37,120 bases of DNA from Cyanobacteria bacterium SZAS LIN-3 (GTDB taxonomy: Bacteria > Cyanobacteriota > Vampirovibrionia > Obscuribacterales > Obscuribacteraceae): NCBI GenBank assembly GCA_018266215.1, contig JAFEAV010000060.1:1-37120 (forward strand). Direction: 5' to 3'. The position numbers and the translations under genes were made by a program. The notes under the pieces are model-generated. The model did not search any database. It worked only from the letters and a program-made list of their open reading frames with translations, and was not told where the DNA came from. Below, piece by piece: positions 1-8,056 of the stretch (within the stretch, counting starts at the first letter, position 1; every line of letters begins with the position of its first letter).

Positions 1-2089
1 AGATGTTGCCCGAGGCCCTCAATTGCACAGACCCGGCATTGCCACCGACCTGACCGGCGCCTACAGGGTTGGCTAAGCCTGCCCGGCCGGATGTATCGAT
101 TGTGCCGAAGGTCAACGTGTCTCCGGACAAAACATCGATGGTGCCGCCGCCGGTGTAGACGTTGCCGATTTGCACGGCTGCTTTATTTGCCGAGATGCTG
201 GAGTTAAAGGAGCCGGTTACCACGCCGTCAAGAATTGAAATTGGGGCCATGATCAGCGGATTTGCCGCGCGTATGTTTATTGCCCCCTGGCCTGTCTTGC
301 CACCACTGGTATTGATGTCGCCGACGGATACCCCCACTCCTTTGGTGGCTCCGGCAAGTATGATGATGTTGCCGCTTTTGCCCAGAGCATTGGTGCCCGA
401 GTCCAGGGGCATGTTTTTGGGCAGGGCGATCGTGCCTGTATTGTTGCCTTTGCCAGCAAACGCCACCATTGTTATATCGCCGGCGTTTCCAAAGAGTCCT
501 CCACCGGCTGTGGTGATGGAGCTGATAGGTGCCTTGCCGCCGTTTTTGCCGGTCAGGTCAATCAAACCACCCGTTATTGAGCCGCCGCCGGAGCCTGGAC
601 CCTGTGTCAGGGTAAGAGTGGTGGTGGAGTCATTATTTCCATTTTTGAGGTTGGGTGAGGTGGTGAAGTTGGCGCCGGCAATGAGCGTCAATGCGCCCCC
701 TGCACCGGAGGCGCTGGATGTATCGAGGGAACCGCCATTGCTGACGATATTGCCGCTGGCGACAATGGCCAGGGCCTGACCGCCCGTTGGTGCGATGGCA
801 CCGGTGATGGTGATATTGCCCTGGTTGAAATAGGTCGGGTCACCACTGACATTGAGGGTACCCAGTTGCAAATTTTCGGTATTGGCAGTGACGTGGGCGC
901 CGCAGGCATCGACATTGACGACGCCGGTGAGTTGATCCACGTCGACGTCTACTTTGCCTTTGCCGGCATTGATATTGAGTTGCTTGGACAGATAGTCGCC
1001 GCCCAGCATGTCGACATCACCGTTGCCGGCGCTGGTGTTTATATTGATGTTGGCGTTGATGGCGCTGATTGTACCGGCCGTATTATTGATGCTGGCTGCG
1101 GTGCTGCTGTCAAAATTGATATTGCCTTTCGCCGACTGGATTGTGCCGTTATTCACCACATCAGGTGCCGAAATGTTGACATTGTTGTTGCCGTAAATGA
1201 GACCGCTGTTGAGCAGCTGGTTCTGTGCCACCAGATTGAGAGTGACATTGCCGCCGGCTCCGATTGAGGCCCCGGCCGTATTGATGATGTCAAAAGCCTG
1301 GATGGTGGAAGAGTCCCCGGCGACCGGTTGCACCACTATATGTCCGTGGTTGACCAGGTCTCCGCTCAAATTGAAGACTGAGAGTGTGTCCACTACTTTG
1401 ACGTTGCGCGATACAGTCAAGCCATTTAAGGTGCCGACGGCGGCGTCTATTGCTGAGAGAGATTCGTTGGAAAGGGTAAATACGCCACCCGTGGCTGCGC
1501 CTTTAGCGTTGATTGTCAACGTTTGCTTGCCCGTGGCTTGCACCTGTTGCGCCGCAACCAGCTCGGCTGCGGTGAGTTTGCTGTGCAGATCGACGACTTC
1601 ACTTTTGCCGCCGACGGTTATTGTCAGTGTTTGCAGATCGCCGAGACTGTTGAGGGCAAAGACCGAATTGTTGGAACTGAGATCCAGGACCTTTTGCGCT
1701 CCCGGTAAAGTTAGAATTGTCGGTTTGTGCTGTTGGTTTAAAAATGGATTGTGGTGATGGCCGCCGGCACCGGCTCTTGAGACCACGCTTGCATCTGTCG
1801 CGCCTCCCGACCAGGAATTGACAGCTGTGCTTGTCGCATTTTGAGTCTGTCCGAAAGATTGTGCCGCAGCGTTATGAACGGCAAAGTGACCCCACTGGAC
1901 GCCCCCCGGGGCCGACTGCGGCGCCATCGGCAGGGCGTGCGAGTTGAATGGATGTTGCGGTGCGTTTGCTGACGCTCCAGTGGGTACGAAAGCGAAAATC
2001 AAGCCCAAACTGGCACTGAGATAAGACGAACGCACGCTGGGGCGAGCAAGGGTTACCACAAGCTTTGGAGTGGAAGTTGATTTATTCAT
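1..2089 (-). CDS. Giant beta-helix surface adhesin-like protein, 5' part only (runs off the window)
   Basis: The minus strand is open from an ATG at 2089 to the left edge (at least 696 codons) with no stop. Anchor codons near 1009 and 469 confirm one continuous frame. Residues 1-45 look like a signal peptide: a basic start, the hydrophobic stretch SASLGLIFAF, then a GASANA cleavage region. The rest is rich in Gly, Asn, Ala, Ser and Thr. It is built of short beta-strand repeats such as GNINFDSS, GNITITGAI, GDITMVAF and GNIIILAG, the pattern of parallel beta-helix proteins such as filamentous haemagglutinins and large cyanobacterial surface proteins. Cysteine is almost absent. The role is probably export to the cell surface for adhesion or biofilm, but I saw no clear two-partner-secretion N-terminal motif, so the export route is unknown. 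Plus-strand ORFs across this region are shadows of it. Confidence 0.82.
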   Translation of the reverse strand, partial: MNKSTSTPKLVVTLARPSVRSSYLSASLGLIFAFVPTGASANAPQHPFNSHALPMAPQSAPGGVQWGHFAVHNAAAQSFGQTQNATSTAVNSWSGGATDASVVSRAGAGGHHHNPFLNQQHKPTILTLPGAQKVLDLSSNNSVFALNSLGDLQTLTITVGGKSEVVDLHSKLTAAELVAAQQVQATGKQTLTINAKGAATGGVFTLSNESLSAIDAAVGTLNGLTVSRNVKVVDTLSVFNLSGDLVNHGHIVVQPVAGDSSTIQAFDIINTAGASIGAGGNVTLNLVAQNQLLNSGLIYGNNNVNISAPDVVNNGTIQSAKGNINFDSSTAASINNTAGTISAINANININTSAGNGDVDMLGGDYLSKQLNINAGKGKVDVDVDQLTGVVNVDACGAHVTANTENLQLGTLNVSGDPTYFNQGNITITGAIAPTGGQALAIVASGNIVSNGGSLDTSSASGAGGALTLIAGANFTTSPNLKNGNNDSTTTLTLTQGPGSGGGSITGGLIDLTGKNGGKAPISSITTAGGGLFGNAGDITMVAFAGKGNNTGTIALPKNMPLDSGTNALGKSGNIIILAGATKGVGVSVGDINTSGGKTGQGAINIRAANPLIMAPISILDGVVTGSFNSSISANKAAVQIGNVYTGGGTIDVLSGDTLTFGTIDTSGRAGLANPVGAGQVGGNAGSVQLRASGNI

Positions 2090-2478
2090 TGATTATTCCC
2101 GCGACTAGACACTGGAGTTACGGACGTTGCCTGCCAATTAGGAGGGATGGGTCCGGAGGCGGACTGAAATCCGCTGGTCGCACTTCAGGTTGTGGACCAT
2201 AAAGTCCACAATGGTAGGCGATCCCGGCTCATTTTTGAATGCATCTTTTACCCATTTCAAGTGCATGTTTTTCTTTTAAAAGATTGCCGTGAGGTAAATT
2301 TTGTGCTGGTTGTTATTTCTCTCCATACGCTCCGGTAGCCGGCGAAGCGAAGATGATAAGTATCAAATGAAGGTTTTGACCCCGGGCTTTGGAACCATTG
2401 AGGGTCATGACAGTCTCAGCTTAGGAAAGCCCATCCCTAATTGGATGGCCCGGCGAGGCAACAGGGGCATTTAAAGCT
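2090..2478. other. 389-bp divergent intergenic region with an inverted shared leader motif
   Basis: This gap separates the adhesin (minus) from the TPR gene (plus). No ORF in it looks real. Besides the two hairpins at 2159-2211, each flank carries a similar block on its own sense strand: CCCATCCC, then TAATTGG, then AGGCAAC. On the plus strand it spans 2430-2462, and the first part also folds as CCATCC/GGATGG around CTAATT. On the minus strand it spans 2151-2126, with three extra bases between the first two words. The blocks end 16 nt and 36 nt before the respective ATGs. This suggests a common leader element or regulator for the two divergent genes. Confidence 0.4.
2159..2211 (-). promoter_or_regulatory. 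Two tandem hairpins in the leader of the adhesin gene
   Basis: On the minus strand, 2211-2190 forms an 8-bp perfect stem (TTGTGGAC/GTCCACAA, 6-nt loop). 2174-2159 forms a second stem (GCGGA/TCCGC, 6-nt loop). They lie 70-122 nt upstream of the adhesin ATG, so they would be in the 5' leader if transcription starts further upstream. I could not match them to a riboswitch class I know, including c-di-GMP. They could be a cis-regulatory RNA or an operator. Confidence 0.35.
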
Positions 2479-3309
2479 ATGAATAACAACCATGAAACCG
2501 ATCCTTCGGCCAGCGCTGAAGGTGATGAGGTCAAGGCCCTGAGCGAGGCCCGGGTGATCGAAACTCGCGCCGATAAGCTGTGCGAAAAGGGGGCTTTCGC
2601 CGAAGCGCTGCCTCTGCTGCAGCAGGTCTTGCTCAAGCGCATTGCAGTGTTTGGGCCGGATGATCTGAGTTTAGTCAAAGTGCAGGGAAAGATCGCGGAT
2701 ATCTATATAAAGCAAGAGCAGTTTGACCAGGCGGACAGTAATCTGCGCGATGCGCAGCGCATTCTCGAGAGCCACTATCACAGCGGGCATTCGTGCTTCG
2801 GTCCCATCTGTGAAAGGCAGGCCGATATACTTGCCGCTCGCGGAAAATTTGCCGAGGCCGAGCCCCTTCTTCGCCGTGCCAGTGAAATTTACACTAATAC
2901 TCTGACTATGGAAAACCGTGCCACGCTGCGTGCTTTTTATAAATTGGCCAAGCTTTATATCCAACTGGATAGACCGGAAGACGCCAGAAAAACGATCGAA
3001 AAGGCAATGAAATACGTTGATACGCCCCTCGGACCAGTTTCGGAGTTTCGTTTCCAGATGGCACTGGCTCAGGTAATGTCTAAAAATAATAACGAGGCCA
3101 AGGTCTTGCTCAAGGACGCTTCCGAAGGATTTCGACAACGCTCAAACTATATGCGCGTCGTTGAGTGCCTGCAAAAATATGCCGACATCTGTCGCGAATG
3201 CGGTGAGTATGCCCAGGCTGAGGTTGCGCTCAAAGAAGCCGAGCGATACCAGGGGCTGGAGCATTTCTACCCCGAGGACATATTTGTGGCTACCCTGCTG
3301 CGTGCTTGA
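2479..3309 (+). CDS. TPR-repeat protein
   Basis: A 276-residue soluble protein without a signal peptide. It is made of tetratricopeptide-like helix pairs: residues about 27-65 (KGAFAEALPLLQQVL), 75-105 (QEQFDQADSNL), 113-145 (RGKFAEAEPLLRRASEIY), 150-180 (LDRPEDARKTIEKAM) and 235-270 (CGEYAQAEVALKEAERY). The pattern A/G-x-F/Y-x-x-A-x-x-L recurs, as in the kinesin-light-chain-like TPR proteins that are abundant in this lineage. TPRs are protein-protein interaction scaffolds and no catalytic domain is present. The ATG at 2479 is preceded by AGGGG about 12 nt upstream. It faces the adhesin divergently and the selenoprotein gene convergently (15 bp apart). The partner is unknown. Confidence 0.85.
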   Translation: MNNNHETDPSASAEGDEVKALSEARVIETRADKLCEKGAFAEALPLLQQVLLKRIAVFGPDDLSLVKVQGKIADIYIKQEQFDQADSNLRDAQRILESHYHSGHSCFGPICERQADILAARGKFAEAEPLLRRASEIYTNTLTMENRATLRAFYKLAKLYIQLDRPEDARKTIEKAMKYVDTPLGPVSEFRFQMALAQVMSKNNNEAKVLLKDASEGFRQRSNYMRVVECLQKYADICRECGEYAQAEVALKEAERYQGLEHFYPEDIFVATLLRA

Positions 3310-3324
3310 GCTTGATGCCCAGCA

Positions 3325-4488
3325 TCAGTTTCCATAATTCTTGACTGAGTTCTGGGCATTGCCTTTGCTGGTGGTGGCATAGTGCGCATAGTAGGTGCGA
3401 TTGTAGGGGCTGCCGGCGCCTGTGTCTGTACCTGAAGCCGTGAAGGATGAGCCCGATCGTTTTGCTCTGGCCATGCGGTTCATGCGCATGCGCATACGCT
3501 TGTCCTTCATGGCCTGTTCTTCCGCTACTTTTTCTTTGCTGCCCAGGGTGGGCAGACCTTTTGCCATTTCCATATTGACGCTGCCGTCGGCATTTCGGGC
3601 ATCTTCTTTTTTGTCGTACTTGGGTTTGCCGTACTCTACATAGTTAGCGACGTCAAAGCGGCTGATCGGCAGAAATGGCCGCGTTGCCATGCGTTCATGC
3701 ATAATGCGATCGGTTGTTTTGAACGCTTCCTGCGGTAATTTTGGTCCGCCTTTTTCCAGCATGTCGCTGGTTATGAGATTGCGGTTGGCTATAGTGTCCG
3801 ACGTGGCCCAGCGGTGTTTGGCCTCGTATTGCTGGTCGAAGCCCTGCATCTTGCTGCGTTTGACCATGGCCGGAGAATGCTGCTCCACATGGGCCAGCTG
3901 CAACTCCTTGAACTTCTGCTTCTTCTGTGCCGTGGTCAGATGCGGATTTGTCCAGACCTGATTCAGTCCCTCGGCAAATTTCATCTCCTCGACCAGATCG
4001 TTGGCGTTCCAGTAGCCCGGCAGGCAGTGCAGGACAGTGCCATCGGCGGAGAGCATGAAAAGCTGTACGTTGTGCGGGCCGGCGCCGTTGGTTGTGCGTA
4101 CCGCATTGCCGGCGGTCTCATGCCGCCCGGACAGGCCGCAGTACGGCTCATCGGTTATATCGCGGACCCCACAGACAAAGTTTTCTTTCAGTGCGGAAAA
4201 TGCTGGTTCTTGTGAGAGCGACACGGCCCTCAGGCTATTGCCGGCGCTTCAAGTGGCCCCGTTTAAATCACCCAGCATCTGCACCCAGAAGATCATCTTG
4301 CCCTGCTTCCTGGCCTGGGCTTCTGCCTGGGCCAGATTATGGTTCCAGTTAATCTCGGTGGTCAGCTGCTGCACCCGCTCCAGAGCTTCGTCTCCGGGCA
4401 CGATTTGCATTTTTTTAGCCCAGGAGGGCAGGGAAAGGGATGAGAGGACCAGAGCTATTGCTGCGGCGGCAATTGCGGCTTTTTTCAT
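3325..4488 (-). CDS. Probable secreted thioredoxin-fold selenoprotein with in-frame UGA (Sec80)
   Basis: Read normally this is two hypothetical ORFs, 4488-4249 (79 aa) and 4224-3325 (299 aa, GTG start). They are in the same frame, separated only by the UGA at 4251-4249 and eight sense codons. Joined, they give a 387-residue protein. Residues 1-24 are a signal peptide (MKKAAIAAAAIAL..., cleavage after LPSWA). About 45-165 resembles a thioredoxin-like domain: a helix with INWNHNLAQAEAQARKQ, the strand GKMIFWVQ, a redox loop GDLNGAT-U-SAGNS, then FSALKENFVCGVRD, a strand QLFMLSADGTVLHCLPGYW and a helix. The UGA falls where such families place their N-terminal redox cysteine. The C-terminal ~220 residues are basic, rich in Lys, Arg and Met, and not recognised. 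The second half has no signal peptide and only a badly spaced GAGGG before its GTG. The tRNA-Sec gene in this window supports UGA recoding. It lies 92 bp downstream of the L,D-transpeptidase. The alternative is a pseudogene with a nonsense mutation. Confidence 0.75.
4217..4251 (-). promoter_or_regulatory. Candidate bacterial SECIS hairpin directly after the UGA
   Basis: The RNA starting at the UGA (4251-4249) can fold with outer stem AGCG (4248-4245) to CGCU (4220-4217) and inner stem CGGC (4243-4240) to GCCG (4227-4224). A small CC/GG pair closes a UGA triloop (4232-4230). The apical loop begins 16 nt after the UGA and has G as its second base. Bacterial SECIS elements generally have a loop 16-37 nt downstream with a G near its start. 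Alternative pairings exist, such as GGC/GCC at 4242-4240 with 4235-4233, so the exact fold is uncertain. Confidence 0.5.
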
Positions 4489-4580
4489 AAACGGGAAGGA
4501 CCTCGAGCGCGCTATTCTATTAACTTAACGCTTCGTCCGACCTTAAAGTTCAAAATACTCAGATTAAATCTGGACCTGGC

Positions 4581-5237
4581 CTATTTTTTGGCCTTGGACG
4601 CCTTCTTTTTCTTCGAATGATTCTCGAAACTGTCTTTTGTCAAAACCGTGCCGACAAATTGATCCGCGATTATCACCGGCGTGCCGAGAGAGACCATGTC
4701 GTAGATTTTCATGATGTCGCCGTTTGAATGGCGGATGCAACCATGGCTTACGCTGTGACGAATCTGCCCCGGTTGGTTGGTGCCGTGCAGATTAATGCCC
4801 CATTTGTTCAGACCGATGCGGGCGACACCGAGGGGATTTTTGTGGTCTTTGTTATAGGGCTGCACCGGGCGCTGTCTCTTGTCGATGCTTTTGGGGGGCA
4901 ACCAGCTCGGCCATTTCAGTTTGACGGTTACCCAGTAAGGGCCCGGCGGTGTGGGCGTTTTGTCCGAGCCTACCGAGTCGGAGGCCGAATACACTTTGAC
5001 TATGCGATCGTCGGCCTGTCTCTGCAGTACAAAAGTAGTATGGCTGCCCATATCGACCAGCACCAGTGTTGGTGCCCCGCGATGGAAGCCGTTAACAGGA
5101 ATGGTCTTGCCCAGTATCAGTTTGCCGTCTGTGAAGGAGCCGTCGATGGCGCCGTGGCGAATCTCGGCCAGAGCCGCTCCCACAGCCGTTGTCAGGGCAA
5201 TAGCCATGACGGCTAAGGTCTTGTATGAAAGTTTCAT
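4581..5237 (-). CDS. L,D-transpeptidase (YkuD domain), exported
   Basis: 218 residues. Residues 1-25 are a signal peptide (hydrophobic TLAVMAIALTTAVGAALA). The YkuD catalytic domain covers about 55-200. The signature is present: HGTNQPGQIRH, then SHGCIRHSN with catalytic Cys167 and His165. The family uses this cysteine to make 3-3 cross-links in peptidoglycan or to attach proteins to it, acting in the periplasm. The C-terminus is a Lys/Ser-rich tail (SKKKKASKAKK) that may bind wall polymers. It starts 24 bp after the M23 endopeptidase gene ends, which indicates one operon for wall remodelling. The selenoprotein follows 92 bp later. Confidence 0.92.
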   Translation of the reverse strand: MKLSYKTLAVMAIALTTAVGAALAEIRHGAIDGSFTDGKLILGKTIPVNGFHRGAPTLVLVDMGSHTTFVLQRQADDRIVKVYSASDSVGSDKTPTPPGPYWVTVKLKWPSWLPPKSIDKRQRPVQPYNKDHKNPLGVARIGLNKWGINLHGTNQPGQIRHSVSHGCIRHSNGDIMKIYDMVSLGTPVIIADQFVGTVLTKDSFENHSKKKKASKAKK

Positions 5238-5261
5238 TGAGCTTATTTTCCTGTTGCTGAT

Positions 5262-5846
5262 TTATTGTGGTTTAAAAACTTCATACGGATCGATGTAACC
5301 GCCTGGCCACCAGACACCGGGTGTGGTGAGCTTTGAGAAGGAAAAGTGTAAATGGGGACTGTTTGGTGGGGCATCGCCGGAGGTGCCGACATAACCGATC
5401 ACCTGTCCCTTCGTAACCGTATCTCCGTCTTTGAGTGTGGGGACGTAGTGCTCCAGATGTGCGTAGTAATATGCGTATCTGCCGCTGGGATCAATTTCGT
5501 AGATAGTGTTGCCGCCGGCCTTGCTCAGCCACAGTCGGGCGATTTTGCCATCGCCGGCAGCCAGTACCGGCGTGTTGCGCGGGGCGGCGATATCTATGGC
5601 GTGGTGAAGATTTTCGCCGCGCAACTCGTCAAACTGGCCCTTAACGCTTTCTGGAGCGATGCCCGCGATGGGAAAGACAAGATTTTTGGCGCGCAGCTCT
5701 TGAATGGCGCTCAGGCTTTCGGCACGGGTCAAGACCACTTTATCCGGCGCTACGGCCCAGGCGCTCAGCAGATGCCCACAAATCAGGCAGCAAAAGAGCG
5801 CTGCGGCTGCGTTTTTCCAGATCCACAATTTCAGGGTTTGGTTCAT
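5262..5846 (-). CDS. M23 family (LytM-like) peptidoglycan endopeptidase
   Basis: About 194 residues from the ATG at 5846. That start puts a basic N-terminus and a hydrophobic segment (AAAALFCCLICGHLLSAWA) in signal-peptide position. A GTG at 5882 would add 12 unlikely residues. Neither start has a clear Shine-Dalgarno site. The LytM domain spans about 50-185, with zinc ligands in HHAIDIAAP (H81 or H82, D85) and HLHF (H165, H167). It also has the typical G-x-V-I-G-Y-V-G-x-S-G loop before HLHF. The family cleaves peptide cross-links of peptidoglycan in the periplasm. All metal ligands are visible, so it may be active rather than a degenerate regulator. It is the first gene of the apparent operon with the L,D-transpeptidase, and divergent from the M13 peptidase. 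Confidence 0.88.
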   Translation of the reverse strand: MNQTLKLWIWKNAAAALFCCLICGHLLSAWAVAPDKVVLTRAESLSAIQELRAKNLVFPIAGIAPESVKGQFDELRGENLHHAIDIAAPRNTPVLAAGDGKIARLWLSKAGGNTIYEIDPSGRYAYYYAHLEHYVPTLKDGDTVTKGQVIGYVGTSGDAPPNSPHLHFSFSKLTTPGVWWPGGYIDPYEVFKPQ

Positions 5847-5991
5847 AGGTGGTACGACGCACGCAGGTCCGGCCTGTTCCACTTGTGAACGCTTTCTTTG
5901 CCGCCGCGCCCCGGTGCCTCAGCGGAAAATAAAAGCGTCATATGCTAGTCTGATGGCACTTGTCCAATCTGAGTTTAATAAGGATTTTGCG

Positions 5992-8052
5992 ATGAAAAGA
6001 GTTGCTTTTGGCGCTTTGGCGATCTTGTCATGTATGTCTTCGATGGGCGGGGCGAGCGCCGTATCGGCTCCCAAAGAGACTGAAAAGGAACCCAAAATCC
6101 CCAAATTCTCAGTCGATTACATGGACAAGTCGGTTAAGCCGGGCAAGGACTTTTACAGCTATGCCGCCGGCAGCTGGGTGAAAAATAACCCCGTACCCGC
6201 CGATAAGGCACGATGGGGCAGCTTTTCCGAGCTGGCCGAGCGCAACAATTATCTTATTCACGGTATTTTGAAGAGTGCCGCCGAGGACTCGAGCGCAGCT
6301 CCCCGCAGCCCGCGCAAGCAGGTCGGTGATTTCTTCGCCTCGGCCATGAACACGGATCTTCTGGAGAAGAAAAAGTTTGATCCGATCAAAGGAGATCTGG
6401 CTCGCATCGATCAGATCAAATCAACCGATGACCTGGTCAAATTGCTGGCCGACTTCCATAAAGAAGGTACCGGCGGAATATTTGCCACCAGCGTCGATCA
6501 AGATGCCAAAGACAGCAATATCTATGCCTTTCAGCTCTATCAGGGCGGTTTGAGTCTGCCCGACCGCGACTATTATCTCAAGGACAGTTTTGCCAAACAG
6601 CGTGCCGCCTATGTCGAACATTTGAAAAAAATGTTTGTCCTACTTGGTGAGAGCAAAGCTGATGCCGCCAAGCATGCCGACACTGTGATGAAGCTGGAGA
6701 CCGAGCTGGCGCAGGCCAGCCGCTCACGCGTTGACTTGCGTGATCCGATCAAAAACTACAACAAGGTCAAAATTTCAGATCTGATCGCCGGGGCGCCGGC
6801 AATGCCGTGGCAGCTCTATCTCTCCGAACGCGGCATCGATAAAATCCCCTATGCCGTAGTCGGTCAGCCGGAATTTTTTGAGGCCGTCAACAAGGCCGTC
6901 AAGGCTCATTCTATAGACGAGTGGAAGACTTATCTGCGCTGGCATGTGCTGCATGAAGCAGCTCCCTTTTTGCACAATGCGGTCGAAACTGAAAATTTCA
7001 ATTTCTTCGGCAAGACATTGAGCGGTCAGGAGCAGCAAGAACCCCGCTGGAAGCGCGCTTCTAAAGTAATAGACCGTGAAATCGGTGAGGCCCTGGGCCA
7101 GCTCTATGTGGAGAAATACTTTACGGCGGAAGCCAAACAACGCATGACCGAACTGGTCGCCAATCTGCGCGAAGTCTTCAAAGAGCACCTGCAAAAGCTT
7201 GAGTGGATGAGCGATGAGACCAGGCAGAAGGCGATGCTCAAGTTTGAAAGATTTGTGCAAAAGATCGGTCATCCGGATAAATTCCGTGATTATTCATCCA
7301 TCGATATTGCCCGCGATGACTATGTGGGCAACATCAAAAGAGCTGATCTCTTTGAGGTCAATCGGCAGATTGCCCGCATCGGCAAGCCTGTAGACCGCAC
7401 TGAATGGGGCATGACGCCGCCTACAGTGAATGCTTATTTCAATCCCACTATGAATGAGATTGTTTTTCCCGCCGGCATTTTGCAGCCGCCTTTCTTTGAT
7501 GTCACCGCCGATGATGCCGTTAACTACGGCGGTATTGGTGCAGTGATCGGCCATGAAATCACCCATGGCTACGACGACGAAGGCCGCCACTACGACGCTG
7601 ATGGCAATCTTGTCGAATGGTGGACCGAGAAGGACACAAAAGAGTTTGACAGTCGCGCTAATAAAGTCGTGGAGGAGTACAACGCTTTTGAAGCTCTTCC
7701 CGGTTTGCATGTAAACGGCAAACTCACCCTGGGTGAAAATATCGCCGACCTCGGCGGCGTCAGCATCGGTTATGACGCCCTGCAGAAGGCTCTGAAGAAG
7801 GACCCATCGAAGCGCAAAAATATTGACGGCTTCACGCCGGAGCAGCGCTTCTTTCTCTCTTTTGCTCAACTGTGGCGCACCAATATTCGCGAAGCGGAAC
7901 AGCGCCGATTGATTACCGTCGATCCGCATTCACCCGGACGTTTTCGTTCGGTTGGACCTTTGATGAACTTCCAGGAGTTCTATGATGCCTTCGGTATAAA
8001 GTCCGGTGAGCCGCAGTGGCGCAGCCCCGAGTTGCGGGCAAAAATCTGGTAG
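5992..8052 (+). CDS. Secreted M13 (neprilysin/PepO-like) zinc metallopeptidase
   Basis: 686 residues from the ATG at 5992, which has AAGGA 8 nt upstream. The frame is open further left, but the upstream part lacks the signal peptide that begins here (AFGALAILSCMSSMGGASA). Residues about 40-430 match the M13 N-terminal domain (YMDKSVKPGKDFYSYAAGSW; NYYLKD-type LPDRDYYL). About 470-686 is the catalytic domain with HEITH (H521, E522, H525) and ENIADLGG (E582 third zinc ligand, D586). It ends in a conserved-looking RSPELRAKIW rather than the usual C-x-x-W. M13 enzymes cut oligopeptides outside the cytoplasm. The gene is followed by its own terminator at 8062-8086. Confidence 0.95.
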   Translation: MKRVAFGALAILSCMSSMGGASAVSAPKETEKEPKIPKFSVDYMDKSVKPGKDFYSYAAGSWVKNNPVPADKARWGSFSELAERNNYLIHGILKSAAEDSSAAPRSPRKQVGDFFASAMNTDLLEKKKFDPIKGDLARIDQIKSTDDLVKLLADFHKEGTGGIFATSVDQDAKDSNIYAFQLYQGGLSLPDRDYYLKDSFAKQRAAYVEHLKKMFVLLGESKADAAKHADTVMKLETELAQASRSRVDLRDPIKNYNKVKISDLIAGAPAMPWQLYLSERGIDKIPYAVVGQPEFFEAVNKAVKAHSIDEWKTYLRWHVLHEAAPFLHNAVETENFNFFGKTLSGQEQQEPRWKRASKVIDREIGEALGQLYVEKYFTAEAKQRMTELVANLREVFKEHLQKLEWMSDETRQKAMLKFERFVQKIGHPDKFRDYSSIDIARDDYVGNIKRADLFEVNRQIARIGKPVDRTEWGMTPPTVNAYFNPTMNEIVFPAGILQPPFFDVTADDAVNYGGIGAVIGHEITHGYDDEGRHYDADGNLVEWWTEKDTKEFDSRANKVVEEYNAFEALPGLHVNGKLTLGENIADLGGVSIGYDALQKALKKDPSKRKNIDGFTPEQRFFLSFAQLWRTNIREAEQRRLITVDPHSPGRFRSVGPLMNFQEFYDAFGIKSGEPQWRSPELRAKIW

Positions 8053-8056
8053 AACT

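Noticed and set aside
162..1757. Plus-strand ORFs in the first 2 kb
   Set aside because: They are low-complexity Pro/Val/Ala/Leu strings, complementary to the Gly/Asn-rich beta-helix adhesin on the minus strand.
2280..2345. c-di-GMP riboswitch suggested by CTCCGGTAGCCGG
   Set aside because: The conserved GGGCAAACC and GGGACGCAAAGCC blocks of the class I aptamer are missing.
3307..3345. UGA at the end of the TPR gene as another Sec codon
   Set aside because: Only about a dozen codons follow before the next stop, without hairpin or recognisable domain. It is an ordinary stop.
3325..4224. A separate 299-aa gene starting at the GTG at 4224
   Set aside because: It lacks a signal peptide and well-spaced ribosome site, and begins in the middle of a thioredoxin-like fold whose first half lies in the same frame upstream. 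Readthrough of the UGA explains both parts better.
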